From positions 490,839 through 554,838 of the forward strand of contig NOWV01000037.1 of the NCBI GenBank assembly GCA_003344405.1: 64,000 nucleotides of DNA, read 5' to 3'. Below are positions 36,690 to 50,500 of the stretch, piece by piece; positions within the stretch are counted from its first letter, which is position 1; the number at the start of each line of letters is the position of its first letter. Both the position numbers and the translations under genes were made by a program. Under the pieces are notes generated by a model. The model had not been told where the DNA came from and searched no databases. It saw only the letters and a list, made by a program, of their open reading frames with translations. This stretch comes from Trichoplax sp. H2 (lineage: Eukaryota > Placozoa > Uniplacotomia > Trichoplacea).

Positions 36690-39600
36690 ATGTCTGCCAT
36701 CCAAACAGTAAGTCTTAGCGTGTAGATAGAATGCATTGAGGCATGTTTTGTTGTTCCTTTGGGTGTTTGTGCACTTATTTGAAGTGGACCAACCCCCTAA
36801 AACGCTGCAAGAAAACAGTTGAAAACAACCAATGGCGTCGTTGACGCGCATTGGACGCTTTCCACCTTCGATACAATCCATGCAAGCCTGTGGGCTGCAA
36901 TGCCTACGATCAAGTAGATGGCAGCAGCCTTGGCTAAGCAATGACAGCTCGAAAGAGACTTGCTCCATCAGTTTCAATGCTTGGTTAGGTTTTACCAAGC
37001 AATTTTTTCCTTTTTTTTGGTTTTTTCCCTTTTTCAAGTCATCACTTTGTCTTGATGATAATGTTCGTTACAACCAGGGATGGTCATGACAAGGATCGAT
37101 ATTGTTGATACTAGAATTAATAAGCTATACTTTTCAAATGATGCAGGTGTTGAACAAGTTTACCGTTTCCACGGAAACTTTACGTGCTATGATTGAACAA
37201 TTCCATAGCGAAATGGCTGATGGATTATCCAAGGATAAAAAAAGCAGTTTAAAAATGTTGCCCAGTTTTGTTCGATCAACACCCACTGGAAAAGAATCGG
37301 GCGACTATTTAGCACTGGATATTGGTGGAACCAATTTTCGCGTTTTGCGTTGCAGCTTAAATGATGGCCAAATTCAAACCAATGCCGAGGTTTATCCTAT
37401 GAGCTCTGAAGTGATGACAGGGACAGGTCGTGACCTCTTTGCTTTTATTGCTGATTGTATCAAAAGCTTTTTGCAAAAATATGATATCAAAGGAAGCAAC
37501 ATACCACTAGGTAAGAATAGCTAGCGTCCAGTCAATACCACACGTTGATATTGCTATCCAAAGGGATGGCTAGGATAGGATAGGATTTCCATGTTGTAAG
37601 TACAATAGTCCTGTGAAATGAGAGAATTTCATCAGCTCGTTATTACTACCCATGCTACTTTTGTTGATGATAGCAAATTCCTTCAATGTGGTCAGACACA
37701 ATCTCGACAATCAGTCACTTCATCGCCGTTTCCTTTTTTTACACATCTTAAGGGCCTAATGGCTCGTTCTACAATAAGCCAGTAGGATTAGTAATAATAA
37801 TAGTCAGACAGCTGGTTAGCCATTGTTAGAGTTCAAACTATTTCTCATGCGGATATTGGCCTTAGAAACTCTTCCATGCTATTCCTTTTATTCCACATGC
37901 TAACATCAAATTGAGGAGAAAGAAGATCAATCAATTTAAATTACTTTGTTGCATGCTATTGAAACAGCATTGATTGTAATCGATTGATGCACTACAAGTA
38001 TGCATCTACTGCACAATCGACAACGCCATCAAACGATATACTACTAGAAGAAAAATCTGTTGTTGAAGTTTGAGTACGGAAAATGGATTGCTTTCCTTTT
38101 ATTTTTGCATCGAATGCAATTGTTTTGAGGTAAGCTAGCGTTGATCGAGTGAGCATGAACTGCACTCCTCCAAGGTACGAGTATTGTAATCATGTAGTAC
38201 TGAAGAAGAAAAAATGGGCTGAATCATTTTCCTACTTTTGCCAAGACAGCCTATCCAAATTACAACTCTTAATGTCCATATAGAGTATAGAGAAGGACAG
38301 TTTATGCATTACTGTCTGGTAAATAATGAATTTTTCGACTTTCTTGCCAAGACAAACACGGCTGTCTCTATACAGAGTATGTGTAGTACTGTAAAAGAAC
38401 AGTTTATGCATTACTATCCGCTAGAAGAGATCGAAAGACTAGCTATACCCTATTCATATCAATACACATAAAATAGAAACAGTTTTTCGGACTTCTATAT
38501 CATGATTTACAAGCCAGAAAAACTGTTTGGTTTACATTATGATTTCGATAGAGAACGCGAAAACTTGTTTCACTCTCCGGCCTACTCTACTCAGTGTATA
38601 GTGCATACTATACGATGTGATCCGATATTACAATTTTTGCACATCAGTTTGTGCAAAATGGATCGCTAATACACGGTATTAATATGTCCAGATAGCTCTT
38701 GACTTGAAGATTCTATATCCGTAATTCATGTTTACATTGAAGCAGTAAATTTAGCGCTACAACCCATGCAAAACCCAATATTTTCTACCGAAGCCATTTC
38801 TAACTAAGCTAATTTTCATCGGGATAAAGATTCATCAATGAGTAATTAACTTTCTATGATAAGAGACCTATCTGTACATATACGAAAGTTGATAACGGTT
38901 GGTCTTTTTCAAGCGTTTTACCGATAGTTTTTACTATTCAAATATATCGGAGAAAAGGGATCACATTGTAACTACTATACTATACCTGACAGTATCATAT
39001 TGCACACTGTACTGTACACTAACAGTAATGAAGGGAAAATATTTTGCCAAATCTCATACGATGCGCTCCTGGAAATGAACCACTCTAACCCTAACTTTGT
39101 GGTCTTTCGTCTATCTTTGCAGTTTAGAATCATACTCTTGAAAAATTCGTCGACACCTTTACTATGCACGACCGTACCAAGTTATTTGCCAGTATGGTGT
39201 CCCTAACAAACGATGATGACATCATATGTTTGAAATGTTGTTATTTTACCATCCGTATCTAACGATAGGACCACTTGTTTTTCGCTAACGGAGTTAATGA
39301 ATGATTGTTGCAATCTTATCTACAGTTTATCTAGCATTGGAACAATTGGCGATCAACACATACTGTACAATACTGTACATCGTACACTCTACAGTATCAG
39401 ACTTCTAAATTATAGTAAACATATTGCAATACAAAAAAAATGCGATAAAAGCTTTTAGATAGACGTTGGAATATCAATGATGTAGGTCAAATCGACATCA
39501 TCAAGTCATTGTGATAATACCTGTATGAATTAATTAAAATACTTTTGCAATCTTGCAGGCTTTACATTTTCATTCCCATGCACCCAACATAGCTTGAACA

Positions 39601-40973
39601 GAGCCACCTTAATCACTTGGACTAAAGGCTTTACTGCAAGTGGCGTAGAGGGTGAAGAAGTCGTTCAACTCTTGCAAAATGCTTTAGCTGAGAGATGTCC
39701 GGTAAGACATTAGTCAATGATGGTCAACTACAGTGCTCATGTAGCAATTAATTGAACTCTAGGATACTAATCAGTTATTGAAAGTGACAAAGTTACTATT
39801 ATACACTAGTGTGATTTCAGACCATCTTAGTAGGAAAGGAATAGTTTTTTTAGCAATGGTCATCAACCTATTGCACACTAAAAATTCGTCAAAAATGTGA
39901 CTCGTACTAACATCAATCTTAAAATATCTCTTCATGATACATTTCCAACATCAGGACTTTAAAGTCAACGTTGCCGCCATTGTCAACGATACTGTAGGCA
40001 CATTAATGGCTAGCGCCTACGAAAATCCAAAGTCTGTCATTGGCTTAATCATCGGTACTGGCACTAATGCGTGCTATATGGAGCAGTTAGATGCTGTAGA
40101 AAAATGGACTGGCGACCGTGATGACCCAAAACAGGTGATCATAAATATTGAATGGGGATCTTTCGGAGATCATGGACATTTGGATAATATCCGAACTGGC
40201 TTCGACAGAGAAATCGATGAACATTCTCTAAATCGTGGCAAAAATACGTAAGTTCTTCAGAAATTTTGAATTTCTCTCGTCTAGTCTCTTCTCGAATTGA
40301 TTGGATACGCTCTCACTTACTGCAATTTTACGCTATCAAGTGACTAATAATGAGGCCTGATTCACCTTCTTCTCATAGCTTTGAAAAGATGATATCTGGT
40401 ATGTACTTGGGTGAAGTTGTCCGCTTGGCTGCATTACTCCTTGTTAAAGATGGTGCCCTCTTTAATGGCAATGCCGGTGATAAATTTAATATTCGTGAAA
40501 GCTTTGAAACTCGTTATGTATCCGAGATCGTAGGGTAAGTGATGCCTATTGAAATTGATCACCAACTGATTGATTGACGTAGTTCAATTTATCGATGAAT
40601 AATAACAGTTATTATACACTTTGTTAATAGGGAAAATGGTGCAGCTAATGCTCGCGAAATTTTAAAGGATAAATTTGGTATTGACGCTAGTGAAAGTGAT
40701 GTCGATACAATAGTCAAATTATGTAACGCAGCATCGGTACGCGCTGGTCGTTTAGCAGCAACTGGAATAGCCGCTATTTTGTTAAAGATCAATGAAACCA
40801 AGGATCGTATTGTGGCCGTTGATGGTTCTGTATACAAGAAACATCCAACTTTTGCCAAAATCATGTCTGATACTCTAAGCGAGCTCATTCCAGGTAACAC
40901 AATATCATGGGTACTTGCAGACGATGGCTCTGGTGTTGGAGCAGCTATGGTTGCTGCTGTTACTAAAGTCTAA
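36690..40973 (+). CDS. Hexokinase, single-domain
   Basis: This enzyme phosphorylates glucose and related hexoses with ATP, the first step of cytosolic glycolysis. Six exons join in phase (36690-36707, 37147-37510, 39559-39701, 39955-40247, 40379-40534, 40631-40973) to give 438 residues, the size of a one-domain hexokinase such as glucokinase rather than the fused 100-kDa vertebrate type. Visible motifs: [13 protein letters not shown] for ATP phosphate binding; [22 protein letters not shown] at the sugar site (exon 3); VNDTVGTLM with the catalytic Asp; [42 protein letters not shown]; and [14 protein letters not shown] near the C terminus. The 18-base first exon MSAIQT was chosen because it ends in a good GTAAGT donor and joins in phase; an in-frame start at 37138 is the alternative. 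The two large introns (0.4 and 2.0 kb) are unusual here. A tandem array lies directly upstream. Confidence 0.95.
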
Positions 40974-41521
40974 TGCCATAAATTGCCCAATTCAATTTGT
41001 CTATCTCATTCACTTACGAGTATAATAGTTCATAAGCTACTACCGTAATTAAACATTTTTAATTCGTTATGTTATTGTAGGCTGACGCCGCTATGGTGTA
41101 TGCAATAAAAATGTAATCTTAAGTGGCTCGATTTTTCCAGTTTCATGCTATTCGATATTTTAAAATTTTGTACACCTTTAGTGGGTAACTTTAAAATTGA
41201 TCTTTATTAGCAAGCAATTGGCACCAAATTGTATTGTCGTTAATATTGATGAAAAACCTTATCAAAAATAATAAAAAAATTTACAGTACTTTTACAGGCT
41301 TATACGTATGTGAATGTATGTATCTACGAGTATATATATACAATACTGGTCACAAGAATAAGATTAGTTCATTAGCGGTTGCTATTTTAAAATTCAAGAT
41401 TTAGCATGATCTATGCGTACCACTGAATAAAATTCTTAACTTGAATTCCTGCTAAACAAGTATAATACTATAAAATGAGATTACACCATCAGATAGAAAT
41501 GAAACATAGCATCATTTGTCG
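40974..41521. other. Spacer between convergent hexokinase and CFAP46
   Basis: This is 548 bases of presumed 3' UTR. AATAAA at 41104-41109 (+) is a good candidate for hexokinase polyadenylation, and TTTATT near 41203 could serve CFAP46 on the other strand. No coding signal was seen. Confidence 0.5.
41104..41109 (+). terminator. Candidate polyadenylation signal of hexokinase
   Basis: Canonical AATAAA 131 bases after the hexokinase stop codon. Confidence 0.5.
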
Positions 41522-44500
41522 CTAGTTTATAATCAAGTTGGGTAAGCCGTAAATAACAGTATTATACCAGTCATATGATAGCTGCACTGAATTTGTGTTC
41601 TCTTCTTCTTCACGGCGACGAGCCTCAACAGCAGCAGCTATATCAAGACTACCTTTATGACTTGATGCAAGATCTTGTTCCAATAGTTTTTGTTCCTTGA
41701 CAGGATCTAGCAAAGCGTATACCATTTGACCAACAGTTTTATTTCCCGTTTGGTTACCTAAAACAACAGCGGTTATGAATTAATATATAATTGTAGAATG
41801 CAATTTTCTAAGGAGATACTGTGCCCTACAAATATACAGCATTTTGGATAGTAATTGAAATATGATTGCCGACACATTTGTACAAGCATCAATCTAATGC
41901 TTAATTGGTAAATTTACCTCCAATAAATTGGCGTATTCTTTCCTTATTCTGTTGTAATTTCGTTCCCCATTGGTTAATTACGACTGAACCCACTCCGGAC
42001 AAAGTAAAGAGTGCAGCTGTTTCTAATGGTTCTTCTAGTTGTAATTCTTCCACACTATGCGATAAAATTTTAAGAATATTAAATTTCGATTTTAAGCAAT
42101 TACAAAATCTGTTTGCAAGAACTGAGTATCTCATTCTCTTCCTCTTCGACACAACAGGTATCCGTGCGATGTAGTATGACACGAATACTTATGTCAGAGT
42201 ATTAACCTTTTCTGAGCGTCAATTTTGGCTTGATTATGAAAGCTTTGATACGAATGGGCTTGATCTAGTATGACAACTAATCGGCAATCTGGAATATATT
42301 ACAACGGCAGAAGGTTCAGAATTGAATCAAAATATTTTTTCGCAATTGTATCAACATATAAAATTTTATCCATCTTTCACCAATGAATCTAAATTTTCAT
42401 AAATATAGAATTATACCTGGCAAATTTAAAGGCGCTAAATATTTAGGTGAAAAATCAGCTAAACAGCGCTCATAGGCGTAGTATATAAAAGCAGAACTTT
42501 GCAACAGGATTCGTTGCCATTCACCCAAGCTAGGAGCATGGTCATTGCCCATTAAACCATACCATCGATTTGTCACTGCTGGTCTACTTTTCAAGATTGA
42601 GGTCATAACTTGGGATGGAGAAAACTCGCCTAATATATTAATAGTAAAATATGAGTAACACAGTAATTTAAAGATGGATACTCAATTACATGATCATCTT
42701 GGGTTTAGATAAAATAACTGATCATAGTTGTACTTTGACTCTTACCTATATCAGATCCAAAGTTTTTAGTATCGACAACATCTTCAACTTGCGTTAAGGG
42801 CAAATATATTTATATATTTCACAGAACAATTTCAAAGGGTAAATATAGTTTTAACGTATACTTCATTTTAACTAGTTATCGCTCTAACTAAGCTATTAGC
42901 TATCGCTATCAAAAAATTGGATGTTTTTGGATACATCGAACGTAAGATGAGTTGATATTAAACCCATTAGCGGGAGGAGCTCTTTCTGTTAAATTCTATA
43001 ACAAAACCATAGGTACAAGTTACGACCAATGGTATAGATTATCTAGTTACGTTGAAATGTATAAGCAATTATTACCTGCTGCTTTCCTTTTTTGTCACTT
43101 CTTTTGCTCGTGGTTGTCGGTTTTATTTGATCACTTACTTTCGGTTTTCGCTTTTCTCGTTTTTCCCTCCCTTCATCTAAATAAGAAGAAATGATTAACG
43201 TTAAGATCAATATACTGTATATGAGCACAAGTAGTTTACCTTCATTAAAGATTACGTCACTTGCTGATAAAGTAAACTAAATAATTCTATAGCAATCTAT
43301 TTCTACAGTTAGTTAACCAACTATTATGAACCTACCGTCAATCAAGCGATGACGAAGTATCTGTAAGGAGAAATCTCGAGAAATAGACGAGACACTAGCC
43401 GAGCGAAAGAAGGAAGTCGCTTCCAAAGGTAACCGAAGTAGCTCTTTATCAGCTAATATAACAAGAAAATCACCCGTTGTGTGGCTTGAGCCAGGTGGAC
43501 CACTCATATTTGAAGTACCAGTGCGGCCAGTGCCAGGTCTATGAATGGAGTAAAAAAATTTAAGGCCTGAAATTTAATTTGATAAAAAAAAAATACGAAA
43601 TGCATAGAAAGGTATCTGTATCTAGGCTAAAATGATTTATTACGATTTCTAACCTTCCAATAAAGTCAAATTTGTCCAAAATAGGGCTTAAATATTCATC
43701 AAGATCAGTAATTAAATCATTAAAATTTGCCTGAAATAATAGAAGATGCTACTTTTAAATTAAAATGGTTTAACCAAGTTACTTTTAAGAATATCAGTAC
43801 TAACTACCGAAAGTACATAGGTCATTCCGCTATTTATTTGCATTTAATACGATCCAAATGATGAGTGGGTAATACCTGCAATGATTCTTCTTCCGCTGTA
43901 AATTTTTGTTGCTCTTTAGCTTCCTGTGTATAGATAAATTAACAATTTAGCAACGATGTTCATGCAGTAAGACAACTAGTAATTACGCTATATATACTGT
44001 AATCAATTATAAAGTTAAGAAATTTATTATCCTACTTTAATGTCACTTTCCCCATCAAATGAAGATATTAATTTCTCTTGTTGTTGTTGTATATGTTCTA
44101 AACGATTCCACCTAACCAAGGCCGCTGAAAGATCTTTTTTATATTGATCGAATTTTTCCAATAAGTTATCTAATTGTATTGGAGAAACATCAGCTCTGGC
44201 TACTGACGCATTAATAGGTAGGTCTATAAAGAAAATAAGTCAATAATTTAGCGCAGGAAAGAATTTTTAACTACCAATAACATCGCCTTTGATTGATTAC
44301 AAACAATATTTTAACAACTACTAAATTTTGATCTTTGCAGTTAATTGTATATTTAAATGGATGTAGAGAGTTACTTTGGCTGGATAATTTGGTTGCTTTA
44401 ATAGTTGCAGTCTTTGATTTTTCCAGCATAGCTCCATATAAAACCGATCTATTAAATCCAAAAGAAAATCTAAATATTACCATTTTTCGAAAATATAAGA

Positions 44501-47500
44501 TACGAATATACTGTAATAGGCTCTCAAAGTTCTAATAAGAACTCAGTAAAATATGAATCAGCCCATATAGTAGTCCTGTAATGACTGAAAATGGCTCTAA
44601 TTCTAAAAGATATTATTAATACAGTACTAACTTATCCGGTGAATGCTGCAGTATTATGCAAGAGATACCCGCCGGGAGATCTTTCATTAAATCTAAATGA
44701 TTTGGGCTAATAGATATGAATTTCCATGCCTACAATTTAAGCAGTAATATAATTAACCTTTAATTATTGGATCCATTTAAGTACATAATACTTCTAAAAT
44801 TAAATTGTTAAATCAGTATAGATGATTAGTTGAAATAATTAATACAAGCTTAAAACTTTTTCCATTATATTATAAAAATAAGTTACGGTAATTTGTGTAT
44901 AAATTATAATAGAATTAATACCATACCTCACTAGTTACTTCCAGTAGATCCAAATTACTCTGTAATGTAGTAGATATGGCTTCGTTGATATCACATGATG
45001 CAATTTTAATATGTCGTCGTTGTTGTAGTAAGGCTGCTTGGCGAGATGCTGTTGGATCTCGCTGAGCTCCCATTAATGTTTCGTATAAAAATTGACTAGC
45101 TGCACAGCTCTACGTCAATAGTAAGCTTAATGTTACAATGGCGAAATCAAGCTAATTTTAAGCATTATATATCTCTGAGTTAATAATTTTAGATATATTG
45201 CTATTTAATAGGACAAAATATACTCCTTATACTGCTAGATTCATTATAACTACGCATAAAGCTACCTGATGCAAAGCTAAATATTGGGCTGTTGTCAAGG
45301 GATCATATCTACCACAGCATTCCACCATTTCAAGCGCTGCCAACGATAATATATCCTAAGAGAGCGTATTAATTAACATTGTTCCATTAGATTTGAAAAC
45401 TTGGAATTAAATTATTCGTGAAGAATTTGCAAAAATCGCCGTAATTTATGCCAAAAATGCATTCAACGATATTGTTTAAGTATAGCAGAACAACTAACTA
45501 ATTTTCTGTACTTACATGATGACGATGTGACAGACAGAGATGCACACACTGAGATACGCAATCATTCGCTTGCGCTAGGTAATTTTGACTTAAACCATAA
45601 TTAAACTACAGAAGCAAAGATATAAAATAGATCAAGATACCATAAATTAGCAAAATATTTCTTCAATCCAAGTAAAATCTAACACAGTTGACATAGGGCT
45701 GAGTAATCATATTGGAAGATTACTAGCGAGACGTACTTACATATACGAGAGAATGCTTAGTAAACTCAATATAAAGTCATTATTTAAAACAGCAAGGCTA
45801 ATTTATATTGCTAACACAAACCAAACTTAATATCTCTATCATACTTCACTGGTTAATACGATCAAAATATAGTACAAATACAGGAAATTTGAAAAGTAGT
45901 AATTACTATGCAGAACTGTTCAATTATAGGGCTATGGAATAAAAAGCTATTTTTAAGTGTAAAACCAATAAAAATTTCTTTATTACCAGATATCGAATTG
46001 CACGATATTTTCTATTGCCGAATTCCAACTCGAGTTCACTTTTATCATCTCTTGCCTCATCTTGATCAGAAATGCTACCGTCGGATAATTCGTATAAATC
46101 TTTGTCATTCTTTTGGTCAGGCACCTCATTATTTAGTAAGTTTTTCTGATTATTCTGAGTCAGAAAGATTACCGAGATAGTAATTAAATTTCGATAGAAA
46201 GTCACTTTAATTAAATGTCCTGATCTGCTATTTACGCAGATTTCTATCTATATTAAAATCTAATCTAGCATCGTGCCCTTTTTTTAATAGCTGCATATCC
46301 ATATCAGTTTCAAATAATCAATGGTACTTAAGTAGTATACAATTAATATGTTTATAAACAAAGTTGATGTGGCATACATTAATTAAAGATGATCAAATAA
46401 TGCAATAGATGTATTAATGGCACTAATTAATAGGTGCTTGCTTCTTGAAATATATATAAAGCAGTTATTCTCTATCAGACCTAATTTGCTTGTAGACGAT
46501 CGATTAATTTACTTATATTAGAAATTATTAGTTAATATCACTATTCATTATCACTATATTAGCCGACTTTGTAGACCGACAAGGTAACGTAAGTATATAA
46601 TAGCATATTTGGCGCAGTTTTTACACCAATTATTGAAGCAATAAACAACTTGATTGACTATTGTACTATAAAGGTAATATTACGGAGAAAATTGCTAGGC
46701 TAAGCTGTATTTTACCGTTAAAAGTAAATCGTTCCATGGTAAAACTTCACTGGGATTAGCTTGGAAAGCTTTTAATCTTAAACTCTTACCAGCTGCATAC
46801 AACACCTAACAAGAAACGATCATTAAAAATGTAGTACTAATGGGAAAACAATACAGATCAATTACAGTAGTACCTCAGCTTTTAGCTTGATAGATGATCC
46901 AGCTAAATGATGAGCTATCGATAAATGTGTTAGTGCTTTTCCTGTGAATGTACTAATAGAAAAATATATAGACAAGTATTGCTTTTAGTCGTAATTCATT
47001 ATGAAAACTGGCAAATAGTCGTTTGATATAGATTTATTAATCCAACAGTAATTCAAGCTAGCTAATGGAAAAATGGCATTAAAATTTCGAGTTCATAAAA
47101 GGAAAAGCATTTTTACTTTATTGCTGTTTTCCAAATGGTATCAATGGAATTAGGAATAGGCGTTGGTCTGACATATTCATCGAATACCTACCAAGATTGA
47201 TTAATCTTTACTGTGAATTATTAGATACATTTATGTGTAATAAAGTATAAAGCTTTACCCGCTGTACACTATCTTTCCTTGCATCAAGCTTCCGCTTTTG
47301 CTGGTCTTCTGCATCAGCTGTAATCATGATTACAATAACATGATTGGCAAACGCTAACCGAGCTTGAATACTCTCTCTTTGAACCGGCAGATTAGCTTCT
47401 CTTGGCTTTAATACAGGCTTTAACGTTGTACTATCAACATAGACATCATTTGATAACTGTACTGCTTCTTCGTAAGATTGCAAGGCCTAAAGATATAGAA

Positions 47501-50500
47501 CCATAAAATATCATAGATATTGTCATTTCTTTATTGAGGTATAGAAACTCTATCAACAACTACTATAATGAAAACATTAAGGTTACCTCAAGTAGGTACT
47601 GATGTTGATCATCTGTTGTTGACGCTACATTTGCTAACAAGCTGCCATGATGATTAAAAAAAGATGGGTTTAACGGATTTTAAATTCAAAGACAAGAGAG
47701 TAAGAAATCATGAAATGTAATAAAAGAGTCAAAAATCTAGCCTACTTTTTCAATTTTCCTTGCTCAATTAACACTTTCGATGCTTCTCTTTTAAAACCTT
47801 CATTTTTCAAATCTTCGATAGATGTATTGTAATGCTAAGCAAAACAAGATAAAAAATAAACACATAATACGCCTATAACTTTTAAAAGACTATTACAGCC
47901 TGTTTTCAAATGATTTATTTTGTGTCCTTGTTCTAAGTTAGTGTAGCCTTTAATTATCAAGGTGGCGAAATAATACCTCTAAAGCGGTTATTAATGTTGC
48001 ATGTAATTGACTATAATTTTCCATTTCCTTCGATTCTTCCATTTCTAGTGCTGCCAATCTAAAATCAATAGATCAGAAGCGAGAAAACAGATTTATACTT
48101 TTAGCTATTTAGATTTAGATTCTAACTCTTAGAAGTTGAAAGACCTTTCCTATTAAAATAAACAAATACTATTTATGTTCCAATATGTATTTATATAAAA
48201 TCTCGATTTAAATTACTCTATCTAAATGCTATAACATTTCATAAAAATCTTAGCCAATTTCTAATAACCGTCTAATCTATTGAGTAAAGTCCTAAGTGAA
48301 CTATATATTCTAACCCTGAGCAATGTTACCTAGCTGTTAGCAGTGCTTTGACATATGTAATATAGTTAACTTCATTCTTCCGCTCTTCTGCTAGTTCGAC
48401 TAGACAACCAATAGAATGAAGTAGTACAGTCTTTGCCTATTTTGACGTATAACGGATGAAAAGAAAGACATAAGTGAAATTTAGAATATTTTTATTTCAT
48501 TGATATTCAATCATTACTAGACTCCATAATTACGCATAAAATAACTGTAATGAATGTTATACTTTGTTTCGCTTTATAAAGAAAATTAAGTAGTTTCAAT
48601 GGGTTGAATTACCTGAGACTTTCGATAACTATCTTGTAACAACACATCAACTAGACATAAAATTGTTTTTAGCCACATTTCTTTATCAACAGCATTCTTT
48701 TGAGCATCAATTAGTTTAGCTAAAGCATGCGGTATATTAGCTTCTCGATACAATATCACAGCGAGATTGTAATAAATTCTCGTCATTAGTTCCTTGTCAT
48801 CGAAGACCTAGTAATAAAATTAATAAATTCTATCAGTTATTCTGCAATACGAAGAAAAAGCCAAGCTATCAAATAATCTGCAGATTTTCATAAATAATAT
48901 CAATTAAAACGATTGCAAATGTATATATATATATATATATGCACAGAATTCTAAATAAGTGCATTTCAGCCAGCTCTTAGAATAGATAAATATTTATTAC
49001 CTCAGCTGAAAACTGTGCCTCAGTTAAATATTGTCGAGCGGACTGATAACGTCCCTAAATATTATGGAGAAAGAATTAATAAATAGGTCTCTTAGGATAG
49101 AAAACTATATCAATAAATTAAGTAATTTTTACCTGCTTAATTAATAATTCCGCTGTATCTGTCCATAAATGGCGTAATGATACATTGCCAATAACAATCT
49201 TTAACGATTTGATTGCAACGGTACTATTAAACTCGAAATTTCTTATATCAATTGAATTTTTAACAGATTTAATCGTAGTTTCTGGCTTGTCGTCGTAATC
49301 GTCTTCAAATCGAACAGTCGCTTTCTTTTTAGCTGCAATCTTTTCGCCTTCGAGTTCGACACGATTTTGTATTTCTTGCCACTCGTGAATCTCTTCTCTC
49401 GATCTATCATTTCATGGAAATCAAGCCAAGTTAATATCTTTTATTTAAAATATAGCTCCATTTTACTTCACTACACTAGTATATATATATATATATATCA
49501 TGAGCTTTCCATTACTAATCGTATAATCGTGTGATCACAAAGATGAAATAAGTTGCAGGAAAGCAATATTCAATTAAAAACAGCGTAGAGAATTACAGAA
49601 TAAGTAATGAATAATGCCCAATTTCGAATAATATAATGAACATTTATCTTTGTTAAATTGATATACAAAAAAATTGGCTACTATTCCGCTACAGTTCAGT
49701 TAAACTGCTAAAATAAGCTGGCATACTTTGCTTGTTCACTCTCGTCTATAACGACATCACCGGCAATTTGTTCATGATGTTTAACACCCGATACCAAATT
49801 TAAATCTTGATATAGTTGAATGGATAGTAGACGGCTATAACTGATCAAAGTTTTATGTTCAATCACATCCTGAGCGAGCAAAGTCATCATAGACACCAAC
49901 GGTGGGCATAATTGATGATAACCAGATTGTTGACATAATTCCAAAAAATCTTTCATTATTTGAAATGTTAACATCTATTTTATAAGGAAGCAAAAGTCAT
50001 TAGTGCTGTATCTATATTCAAAACTAAAAATTTTTAATCAGTAAGTAGAGAAAATAACAAGTTAGTTAATTCATGCACCTACCGGCTTATTAATTGAGAT
50101 TTTGTTGAAACCACAACCAGTAGTATCGTTCTTTATAGCATTACGAAACTAGAATCCAATCAATAGCAAATGCATATAGACATAAGAGCTACTTTTACAT
50201 ACTATATCTTAATAATCGAACTATATTGATATTATGCAGGAAATAAGCATTAATATTTATACATTATTATATGCTTGTCATAGATTACATTCTTAGATAA
50301 GATATGGCGATGTACAGTAGTATATTTAGAAACTCACGACTGTACAGTGTTTTATATTTCTTGAAGATTATATCTCATTAGAACGAAATAGTTTGCATTT
50401 TATTCCTGCAAATTTTTGAATACAAAAAGTAACGATTTTTATAATGAAAATTCACTAACATCATCCGGCAATTCGTAAGTGCTCCAAGCATCAATGGTGG

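Noticed and set aside
36522-37037. 171-codon open frame on the minus strand
   Set aside because: It overlaps the last promoter repeat units, hexokinase exon 1 and intron 1 on the opposite strand. It lacks any domain, and part of it reads repeat sequence.
21264-41521. Both convergent spacers (21264-21811 and 40974-41521) are 548 bases long
   Set aside because: They share no sequence similarity by eye, so equal length is taken as coincidence.
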